From Chryseobacterium sp. KLBC 52 (GTDB lineage Bacteria; Bacteroidota; Bacteroidia; Flavobacteriales; Weeksellaceae): a DNA stretch of 64,000 bases. The stretch is taken from positions 1-64,000 of the forward strand of contig NZ_QDFZ01000017.1 in the NCBI RefSeq assembly GCF_003347605.1. The letters are read 5' to 3'. This document shows, one piece after another, positions 25,406 through 32,196 of this stretch; position 1 is the stretch's first letter, and the number at the start of each line of letters is the position of its first letter. The position numbers and the translations under genes were made by a program. The notes under the pieces were generated by a model that saw only the letters and a program-made list of their open reading frames with translations, searched no databases and was not told the origin of the DNA.

Positions 25406-26716
25406 CTATTTTTTAATAATCTTTTCTGTGACTGTTTTCTGATTTTTTGTCTGAATTTTAATAAGATAGGTTCCCGGAACAAAACTATCCATTGAAACGG
25501 TCATCGAATTACCTTCCAGCATCTTTTGTCCGGACATATTGTAAATTTCGTATTTCTCCAATCCTTCTTTCATCTTGATTGTCACTGAACCTGATGTAGG
25601 ATTCGGATATATGCTAACTTGGGCTGATGCCTCTTTAGAAACTTCAATGGTTGAAAGGCTCTCAGGCTGAATATTTAAAGTATAATCCTCTGCCTGACCG
25701 ATAAACCAATCTGAAGGACACGGAAGATTCTTCAAAGCTCCCATCCATGAATTGGATTCATAGGCTTTTACCAGTCTGAAACGGGTTTCTCCCAACTGTG
25801 CTCCTGCCGGAATGGTGATATTACCTGTTGTAACCCCGGATTGGTGACCAGAAACCGGATTTGAATTATCCAGATAGCCCAGATTAAATTGCTCATCAGC
25901 GTCAAACTGATTATTATGATTAAAATCAATATAAGCATAAGCAGATACGGTAGTCTGCCCGTGTGTGCCTCCTGTCACATTTATTGGATAGCTATTTCCA
26001 CGATTCACATTGAAAACGGTTGCTGTAAAGTTTTCAAGAACATCAGAATTCCCGTCAAGTGCACTGTTTCTAACAACTCCGGCAAATTCTACCGTACTGA
26101 TCTCACTCACGGTTGAGCTTGTAATATTTTCAGTACCGCAATAAGGAGCCGGGAAACTCGCTGTATTTCCTATGATATTAACCGTGTAATCTTCCGTCTG
26201 CCCTGCTCTTAAACTGCTGTCACAAGCTGAACTTATAGAATTAGCAGCTGCCGGATTGGAATAGGCCTGAACATTGGTATTTTTAAGAACCCTCATTCTT
26301 GTGCTTCCACTGGCAGCATTGGCAGGAATCATGATGGTATTGTTGATGGTAAAAGCATTGGCAGGATTAGCCGCTTCAAGCCTTCCGATATAAAAACTTT
26401 CTCCTGCATCATCAAAATTACCATTCTGATTAAAGTCTATAAAAACGACTACATCACTTGGAAATGTGCTGGACGGGCCTTTCACCGAGATTGGGTAAGA
26501 GCTTCCCGACTGCAGATCTGTAGATATTGTCGTAAAGTTCTCATAAATTTGTGCATTTGAGGACTGAACTGGTGATGAATTATTAATTGTTCCGAAAGTT
26601 ACATGACTGATCATGTTGCTGTCGGCTCCATACTGAAAGGTTGGCATACAATATTGCAGCTGCGCTTTCATGAGCGATGCAAGTACAATACCAGAAAGAG
26701 TAGTTATTTTTTTCAT
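25406..26716 (-). CDS. Secreted GEVED-repeat protein with T9SS sorting domain
   Basis: A 436-residue type IX secretion substrate. It has a signal peptide (about 1-19), then two GEVED-type repeats with acidic DFNQNG/DFNHNN turns (DVVVFIDFNQNGNFDDAGE and YAYIDFNHNNQFDADEQ), each ending GQTEDYTVNI or GQAEDYTLNI. The C-terminal type A sorting domain of about 70 residues contains ISIYPNPTSGSVTI, YNMSGQKML and PGTYLIKIQT and ends KIIKK. The protein would be exported through the outer membrane and anchored or released; a surface-adhesion role is a guess. The ATG at 26716 gives the best signal peptide, with a TAAATTTG box upstream. Confidence 0.92.
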   Translation of the reverse strand: MKKITTLSGIVLASLMKAQLQYCMPTFQYGADSNMISHVTFGTINNSSPVQSSNAQIYENFTTISTDLQSGSSYPISVKGPSSTFPSDVVVFIDFNQNGNFDDAGESFYIGRLEAANPANAFTINNTIMIPANAASGSTRMRVLKNTNVQAYSNPAAANSISSACDSSLRAGQTEDYTVNIIGNTASFPAPYCGTENITSSTVSEISTVEFAGVVRNSALDGNSDVLENFTATVFNVNRGNSYPINVTGGTHGQTTVSAYAYIDFNHNNQFDADEQFNLGYLDNSNPVSGHQSGVTTGNITIPAGAQLGETRFRLVKAYESNSWMGALKNLPCPSDWFIGQAEDYTLNIQPESLSTIEVSKEASAQVSIYPNPTSGSVTIKMKEGLEKYEIYNMSGQKMLEGNSMTVSMDSFVPGTYLIKIQTKNQKTVTEKIIKK

Positions 26717-26739
26717 TTTCTTTGTTAAATTTCTTGAGA

Positions 26740-26747
26740 CAAATTTA
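26740..26747 (-). promoter_or_regulatory. -7 box TAAATTTG of the T9SS cargo gene
   Basis: A perfect TAnnTTTG match on the minus strand 23 bases before the chosen start. Confidence 0.45.
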
Positions 26748-26880
26748 TATTTATTTAGAATGAATAAAAATAACAATATGATGATATTTGTCAGTTTAAT
26801 AAAAATAGAGCATTTACCTTTCGTTTTTACTCATTGAATATTCTGTTTGATCAATGAATAATCAATCTGTTACCAACGCA

Positions 26881-26920
26881 AAAGATCTTTCTCAAATTTA
26901 ACTTTAAGAAAGATCTTTTT
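26881..26920 (-). terminator. Terminator after the thiolase gene
   Basis: AAAGATCTTTCT pairs with AGAAAGATCTTT across a 14-base loop. The minus-strand tail is only TTTT, so it is moderate; the plus-strand tail is longer but no plus-strand gene precedes it. Confidence 0.55.
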
Positions 26921-26956
26921 ATTAGAATAATTGAAATCTAAGGTAATTTATCCCTT

Positions 26957-28132
26957 TTAGCCTATATTTTCGATAAGAACTGCGGAAGCGCCTCCTCCTC
27001 CATTACAGATGGCAGCAATTCCATACTTCCCTTTTTCCTGGTGTAAAACATTCACTAAAGTGGTTATAATTCTTGCTCCCGAAGCACCGATCGGATGTCC
27101 CAATGCCACTGCTCCTCCGTATACATTTACTTTGCTGATATCATATCCCAGAATTTTCTGATTGGATAAGATGACTGAAGAATACGCTTCATTAATCTCG
27201 AAAAAGTCGATATCAGAAAGACTAAGACCGGTTTGTTTCAACAGTTTTTGAATAGCGATGGAAGGTGAAGTGGTAAACCATTCCGGTGCCTGAGCGGCAT
27301 CTGCATAGGCAATTATTTTTGCCAGTGGTTTTAAATTATGCAGCTCTATCGCCTCAGAGGATGCTAATAATAAGGCTGCAGCACCGTCATTCAGATTGCT
27401 GGAGTTGGCTGCTGTAAGTGTTCCGTCTTCTCCAAATGCAGGTTTCAACAGGGAAATTTTCTCCGGGATCAGTTTATCAATATCTTCGTCTTTACCAACG
27501 ATTGTAGTTCCCTTTTTACTTTCAATCGATATTGGGACCAGTTCACTAACAAACTTACCATTTTGGGTTGCTTCCTGCGCCCTCTGATAGGAAAACAATG
27601 CATATTCATCAAGCTCCTGTCTGGTAAGTCCATATTTTTTCACACCCAGTTCGGCTGCACTTCCCATGTGAAAATCATTGTAAACATCCCATAGTCCATC
27701 TTTGATCAATCCATCAGTAAGATTCATATCTCCCAGTTTTGTTCCCTGACGGATTTTAACATAATGCGGAACATTGCTCATACTTTCCATTCCTCCAGTC
27801 ATAACAATCTGATCCAGTCCAAGCTGGATCTGCTGAGCCCCAATCATCGCTGCTTTCATTCCGGATGCACAGACTTTATTAACTGTTGTTGCATCCTTAT
27901 CAACAGGAATTTTAGCAAAAATTGACGACTGCCTTGCAGGAGACTGTCCCAATCCGGCACTTAGTACATTTCCCATATACACACTATCAATGTGCTCAGG
28001 AGAAAGCCCAATACTTTCATAAGCATTCTGAATGGCAAGAGCTCCCAATTGAGGCGCTGTAAATCCGGACAGGCTTCCCATAAAACCTCCTACCGGAGTT
28101 CGTTTTGCTGCTACTATAAATACTTCTTTCAT
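26957..28132 (-). CDS. Acetyl-CoA C-acyltransferase (thiolase)
   Basis: A 391-residue thiolase for beta-oxidation or acetoacetyl-CoA formation. Active-site residues are visible: nucleophile C88 (NKVCASGMKA), H346 (GHPIGASGAR) and C376 (CNGGGGASA), with NEAYSS in between. Two TetR-type palindromes upstream, one overlapping the promoter, suggest repression by a fatty-acid- or acyl-CoA-sensing regulator. No such regulator gene lies in the window. No other beta-oxidation gene is adjacent, so the direction (degradative or biosynthetic) is not settled. Confidence 0.95.
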   Translation of the reverse strand: MKEVFIVAAKRTPVGGFMGSLSGFTAPQLGALAIQNAYESIGLSPEHIDSVYMGNVLSAGLGQSPARQSSIFAKIPVDKDATTVNKVCASGMKAAMIGAQQIQLGLDQIVMTGGMESMSNVPHYVKIRQGTKLGDMNLTDGLIKDGLWDVYNDFHMGSAAELGVKKYGLTRQELDEYALFSYQRAQEATQNGKFVSELVPISIESKKGTTIVGKDEDIDKLIPEKISLLKPAFGEDGTLTAANSSNLNDGAAALLLASSEAIELHNLKPLAKIIAYADAAQAPEWFTTSPSIAIQKLLKQTGLSLSDIDFFEINEAYSSVILSNQKILGYDISKVNVYGGAVALGHPIGASGARIITTLVNVLHQEKGKYGIAAICNGGGGASAVLIENIG

Positions 28133-28148
28133 AGATTTTATTTTTGCA

Positions 28149-28166
28149 ATATACCGATCAGTATAT
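28149..28166. promoter_or_regulatory. TetR-type operator, promoter-proximal copy
   Basis: ATATACCGATCAGTATAT, nearly palindromic and matching the 28225 site at most positions. It lies 17 bases before the thiolase start codon, in the presumed leader. Confidence 0.6.
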
Positions 28167-28211
28167 TTTTAATTAAAAAAAATCCCTTTTTATATTGACA
28201 AAGGAATCTCA

Positions 28212-28219
28212 CAAAGATA
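28212..28219 (-). promoter_or_regulatory. -7 box TATCTTTG of the thiolase promoter
   Basis: A TAnnTTTG match on the minus strand. The palindrome at 28225-28244 fills the spacer region directly upstream. Confidence 0.5.
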
Positions 28220-28224
28220 ATCAA

Positions 28225-28244
28225 AATATACCAATCGGTATATT
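28225..28244. promoter_or_regulatory. TetR-type operator, promoter-overlapping copy
   Basis: AATATACCAATCGGTATATT is a palindrome with one central mismatch pair. It sits between the expected -33 and -7 positions of the thiolase promoter, a classical repression site. Confidence 0.65.
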
Positions 28245-28288
28245 AATAAGATAAAAAAAATCTTACTGCTCTGGTAAGATTCTATTGT

Positions 28289-28789
28289 TTATGCTCTGCT
28301 TAGCTGATCAAGTTTTTTTAGCAGTGTGGGCATTCTGTAATCGCCATGCATCTGTTCTACTTTTAATTGAACTTCATCTACATCTATTCCTTTCGCTGTT
28401 ACAAAAAGTGGCGTTTTACTTTCTCCACGCACCACATTTCTTCGGTGGGAATCAGGAGTTCTAAATTCATTTTTTGCAATCCCAACAATAGGATACTTTT
28501 CTTCCAGTTCTTCGTAAAGGTGTCCACCCAAACCAATTTTTCCATCATTATCCAAAGTGACATATCCATCGACAATGATAATGTCTTCTGGTCTTAATGT
28601 TATTTTCTTCAACAGACTCAAAATACAGGGCAATTCTCTTTTGTAAAAGGCTCCGCTTTCATATTCTGAACTTACGGGAATCTGTTCTATAAAGACTTCT
28701 ACTTCTTTTTCAAAGGTCCAGTCTTCAAATGCAATACATACGGTATTGGCATAATCCTCATAATAATAGGTATCAAATGCGTAAATCAT
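28289..28789 (-). CDS. Endonuclease V-like protein
   Basis: A 166-residue protein resembling endonuclease V (deaminated-adenine repair). Family blocks are recognisable: D6 in the first strand (MIYAFDTYYY), YESGAFYKREL (the usual Y.PG...REGP block), DIIIVDGYVTLDNDGKIGLGGHL with the metal-binding D74, and PIVGIAKNEF. It is shorter than the typical bacterial enzyme of over 200 residues, and several motif residues are changed, so activity is uncertain. The ATG at 28789 is used. It lies 13 bases after the GNAT-VOC gene and is probably co-transcribed with it. Confidence 0.75.
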   Translation of the reverse strand: MIYAFDTYYYEDYANTVCIAFEDWTFEKEVEVFIEQIPVSSEYESGAFYKRELPCILSLLKKITLRPEDIIIVDGYVTLDNDGKIGLGGHLYEELEEKYPIVGIAKNEFRTPDSHRRNVVRGESKTPLFVTAKGIDVDEVQLKVEQMHGDYRMPTLLKKLDQLSRA

Positions 28790-28802
28790 ATTTCTTTCTT
28801 CC

Positions 28803-29612
28803 TTAAAAAAACTCACCGAAATGCCACAATATCCCAGACGGATCGTGAACAAAACATTCTTTACCCCAATCCATTGTTCTTACAGGAGTGAGTCTTACAT
28901 TTTCATATTTGTCCGTAAGCCCCAAAGAAAGAAGTTCTTTCCAGAATTCATCTGTATTGGCAACTTCCATAAAGATCATGGTATTATCCACCCAGTCTTT
29001 TGCATAGTAATCCTGAAGGTAAAACCCTATTTCTTCTCTTATAAACAGAGATAATTTAGGTTCCAGAACAATTTCTTCAAATCCTAGATCTTTGTAAAAA
29101 TTTCTGCTGATCTCAAAGTTTTGTGCTCCGACAAAAGGTCTGATAGATTTCAGTTTTGGGGTCATAGTTTTTCTATTTTTCCAGTTTTCATAAGTCATTT
29201 CAAACCTGATTTCCCCGTTTCCATGAGTTCCAGCTTCCTTCCAACCAGATTTCCTGTAGAAGATCTCAGCTCTTGTTCCTGGTGAGGTCCCCAGCCATAC
29301 GGTATCTTCAGTTTGTTCAAAATACCAGTTGAGCATGATATCATGAAGTTTTCTACCCACTCTCTGGTTTTCAAAATCCGGATGTACAAAAAGTGCCCAG
29401 ATATTGTTCTCTTTCAGATCTGCAATGGAAAAACCAACGATCTGATCTTCCACCTCACAAACCCAACCTTTTCCTCTTTGGAACAGAAACTCTTCACAGT
29501 CTTTATCTGTAACCAATCCAGGATCTGACAGCATGTTTTCTTTCACAAAGTTTCTCACAATCTGTATGTGTGGAATATCTTCTGGCTTTGCTTCCCGGAT
29601 TATGGTTTTCAT
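28803..29612 (-). CDS. GNAT acetyltransferase fused to a glyoxalase/VOC domain
   Basis: A 269-residue two-domain protein. Residues about 1-145 are a GNAT domain (IREAKPEDIPHIQIVRNFV; acetyl-CoA loop HPDFENQRVGRKLHDIML; FYRKSGWKEAG). Residues about 153-269 form a VOC domain (IRPFVGAQNFEISRNFYKDLGFEE...CFVHDPSGILWHFGEFF) of the glyoxalase/bleomycin-resistance superfamily. No frameshift is seen between them, so the fusion is real in this sequence. A role in modifying and binding a small toxic molecule is possible but not shown. It precedes endonuclease V in a likely two-gene operon. Confidence 0.88.
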   Translation of the reverse strand: MKTIIREAKPEDIPHIQIVRNFVKENMLSDPGLVTDKDCEEFLFQRGKGWVCEVEDQIVGFSIADLKENNIWALFVHPDFENQRVGRKLHDIMLNWYFEQTEDTVWLGTSPGTRAEIFYRKSGWKEAGTHGNGEIRFEMTYENWKNRKTMTPKLKSIRPFVGAQNFEISRNFYKDLGFEEIVLEPKLSLFIREEIGFYLQDYYAKDWVDNTMIFMEVANTDEFWKELLSLGLTDKYENVRLTPVRTMDWGKECFVHDPSGILWHFGEFF

Positions 29613-29655
29613 GGTAATGTTTTTGTTGGCAAGTTTATGGGAATGATTTTTTTTT

Positions 29656-29690
29656 AACCCTTGTCAAGGTTTTAAACCTTGACAAGGGTT
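29656..29690. repeat. Perfect palindrome, 17-bp arms, one-base centre
   Basis: AACCCTTGTCAAGGTTT and AAACCTTGACAAGGGTT flank a single T. It has the form of a dispersed REP-like hairpin and lies between the M28 peptidase stop and the GNAT-VOC start. Preceding T-rich sequence also allows terminator function on the minus strand. Confidence 0.85.
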
Positions 29691-29717
29691 AGAATCAATC
29701 CGAATTAAAATTGGTGA

Positions 29718-30758
29718 TTATTTTCTGTCAACGACAATTCTTTCTTCTCTGTTGGCAATATCCCAGGCTGTGGTAAAAATAAGCTGAGTTCTTTTTTCCA
29801 ACAACTGATAATCAATTTTTTCAGGATCATCACCCGGCTTGTGATAATCTTCATGAATACCATCAAAGAAAAATGCGACAGGAATATTATGTTTGGCAAA
29901 ATTATAGTGGTCTGAACGGTAATACAATTGTTCAGGATCATTCAAGTCATCATATTTGTAATTCAGTTCCAGGTTATTGGTTCTTTTGTTCGCCGCTTCG
30001 TTGATTACTTTAAGCTGAGAACTTAACATTTCAGAGCCAATCACATAGACATATTGTTTTCCTCTGTTGGCAGGATCATCACGTCCGATCATATCAATAT
30101 TAAGATCAACAACAGTATTGGCTAAAGGGAAAACCGGATTCTCTGAATAATATTCTGAACCAAACAGCCCATGTTCCTCTCCTGTAACATGAAGAAACAG
30201 AATGGATCTTTTAGGTCCTTTACCTGCTTTTTTAGCCTGCTGGAATGCTTTAGCAATTTCCATTACGGCTACAGTTCCACTTCCGTCATCGTCTGCTCCA
30301 TTGTATACCACTCCATTTTTGGTTCCTACGTGATCATAATGAGCAGAAACAACTACAATTTCCTCCGGCTTTTCACTTCCTTCAATAAAAGCTAAAATAT
30401 TTTCAGAATCAGGAAGGTTTCCCCCTCCTCTTTTTTTCATGAATTCAGAAGGTACTTTCTGATAGTAAGAGCCTAATGCTTTAGGAGCTGAAATACCTAG
30501 ATTCTTATAATAATTAATCATATACTCACCCGCTTTTTTCTGTCCTTTGCTTCCGGTGTCACGCCCTTCCATATCGTCTGCTGCAATGACGTACAGGTTT
30601 TTCTTTAAATCCTCTGCATTAATCTCTTTATAGGCATTGTTAAATGCTTTGTTATGTTTTGTTGAAACAGGATGTGAAGCATTCCCGTCAGATATTTTTG
30701 CCGTTCCACAACTGGTCACTACAGCCATTGCCAATAACGGAATAAGTATTTTTCTCAT
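29718..30758 (-). CDS. M28-family zinc metallopeptidase lipoprotein
   Basis: A 346-residue aminopeptidase-like M28 enzyme exported as a lipoprotein (lipobox ending VVTSC, C17). The co-catalytic zinc site is visible: H140 and D142-H143 (SAHYDHVG), D156-D158 (NGADDDGSG), E194-E195 (VTGEEHG), D in NIDMIGRDD and H in YRSDHYNF. No protease-associated domain is present between the first ligands. It probably degrades peptides in the periplasm or at the surface. Confidence 0.92.
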   Translation of the reverse strand: MRKILIPLLAMAVVTSCGTAKISDGNASHPVSTKHNKAFNNAYKEINAEDLKKNLYVIAADDMEGRDTGSKGQKKAGEYMINYYKNLGISAPKALGSYYQKVPSEFMKKRGGGNLPDSENILAFIEGSEKPEEIVVVSAHYDHVGTKNGVVYNGADDDGSGTVAVMEIAKAFQQAKKAGKGPKRSILFLHVTGEEHGLFGSEYYSENPVFPLANTVVDLNIDMIGRDDPANRGKQYVYVIGSEMLSSQLKVINEAANKRTNNLELNYKYDDLNDPEQLYYRSDHYNFAKHNIPVAFFFDGIHEDYHKPGDDPEKIDYQLLEKRTQLIFTTAWDIANREERIVVDRK

Positions 30759-30894
30759 AAAAGATAAATTTCTTAAAAATAATAATTTTTATTGAATCCC
30801 GGCATCAATAATCACCAGGACAAAATAATATGCAATTCATTACAAATCTACTAACATATGGAGTTTAAGTATAATTTTGATATTAAAATTTTAT

Positions 30895-30902
30895 TATATT
30901 TG
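30895..30902 (+). promoter_or_regulatory. -7 box TATATTTG of the aminotransferase gene
   Basis: A TAnnTTTG match 18 bases before the GTG start; an upstream TTTG (30876) is at a shorter than usual distance. Confidence 0.45.
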
Positions 30903-30919
30903 ATTAAAATACAAAATAG

Positions 30920-32059
30920 GTGGATAAAATTTACGGATTTACTCATTATTCCTTTTTTACGGAAATGTCCGAGCTGGCAACCAGGCACGGAAGCTTTGAT
31001 CTTTCTCTGGGACTTCCCGATTTTGATATTGATGAACGCCTGAAAATATTTTTAAAAGAAGCTGCTGAACACAATACGCATCACTATGAACCTCTTGCCG
31101 GCAATCCTCTTCTGATAGAAAGCATTATTCGTTTCAATGCAAAAAGAACGCATAAAATCTCTGTTACAAACAAAGAAGTCACCATTATTCCGTGTGCAAC
31201 CTTTGCTTTATATACTTCTCTTAAATCTATTCTGAATCAAGGTGATGAAGTCATCATTATTCAACCTTCATACTACACTTATGGACCAGCTGTTGTTATG
31301 AATGGAGGAATTCCTGTTTATTATGATCTTGATGGAGATTTTACCATCAATTGGAATTTGTTTAAGGATTGTATTACTGAAAAGACAAAAGCAGTCATTG
31401 TCAACTCTCCCCAGAATCCCACCGGAAAAGTATGGAAAAAAGAAGACTGGCATCAGCTCTATGAACTGATTAAAGACCGTGATATTTATTTAATTTCAGA
31501 AGAAATATATGATACTTACTGTTATGATGAAACCGAACATTATAGCTCTTTCATCCATCCTGGACTCAGGGAAAAGACTTTCTGCATTTTTTCTTTTGGT
31601 AAAATGTTTCATACTTCGGGATGGAAAGTGAGTTATATGCTCGCTTCAGAAGCTTTAACAGCAAGATTCCAGTGCCACCAGCAGTATATTTCTTACAGTG
31701 CGAATGCTCCCGCACAATATGCTATTGCAAAATATCTCGATGTATTTGATCCGGATATCAATAAAAAACTTATGCAGAAGAAAAGAGATATTTTTAATGA
31801 AATGATGAAGGAAACACCATTTCAGATTGAAAAACAAGCGGAAGGAAGTGTTTTTCAAGTAGTTAACTTCAGGACTATTTCTAAAAGCATGACGGATGTG
31901 GAATTTTCCAAGTGGCTAACGATTGAGAAGAAGGTTTCCTGCCTTCCACTTTCTGCTTTCTATAATTCAAGACAAAATTCTGATTATATAAGGTTTAGTT
32001 TTGCTAAAAAAGATGAATTGATCATTCAGGCTCTGGAGCATTTGAAAAGGAATCTTTGA
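30920..32059 (+). CDS. PLP-dependent aminotransferase, methionine/kynurenine type
   Basis: A 379-residue fold-type I aminotransferase resembling YbdL-like methionine aminotransferases. Features are an N-terminal FDLSLGLPDFD, the substrate/PLP region HYEPLAGNPLLIESI, NSPQNPTGKVW with the conserved Asn, and the PLP lysine in SFGKMFHTSGWKVSY. Translation must start at the GTG (30920) because an in-frame TAG lies directly upstream and no ATG precedes MSELATRH, which would cut conserved residues. It is not clustered with a pathway. Its role could be transamination in methionine salvage. Confidence 0.92.
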   Translation: MDKIYGFTHYSFFTEMSELATRHGSFDLSLGLPDFDIDERLKIFLKEAAEHNTHHYEPLAGNPLLIESIIRFNAKRTHKISVTNKEVTIIPCATFALYTSLKSILNQGDEVIIIQPSYYTYGPAVVMNGGIPVYYDLDGDFTINWNLFKDCITEKTKAVIVNSPQNPTGKVWKKEDWHQLYELIKDRDIYLISEEIYDTYCYDETEHYSSFIHPGLREKTFCIFSFGKMFHTSGWKVSYMLASEALTARFQCHQQYISYSANAPAQYAIAKYLDVFDPDINKKLMQKKRDIFNEMMKETPFQIEKQAEGSVFQVVNFRTISKSMTDVEFSKWLTIEKKVSCLPLSAFYNSRQNSDYIRFSFAKKDELIIQALEHLKRNL

Positions 32060-32078
32060 TGTTGCTGCAGTTGTTTTT

Positions 32079-32116
32079 CCCACAGATCGCACAGATTTTC
32101 ACAGATGATTGTAGAT
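32079..32116. repeat. CACAGAT-type dispersed repeat, short copy
   Basis: TTTTCCCACAGATCGCACAG followed by ATTTTCACAGATGA resembles, in reverse complement, the stretch at 62394-62430. Both look like copies of a repeat common in flavobacterial intergenic DNA. Confidence 0.5.
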
Positions 32117-32148
32117 ATTTATTTGTGTGAGTTTTCGTTTTATAATCT

Positions 32149-32176
32149 AAAAAAGCACCGCCATTGCGATGCTTTT
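32149..32176 (-). terminator. Terminator of hppA
   Basis: Minus-strand AAAAGCATCGC pairs with GCGGTGCTTTT (one G-T pair) around AATG, followed by a T run. It lies just downstream of the hppA stop. Confidence 0.8.
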
Positions 32177-32196
32177 GTACTATTTCTACATTGATT

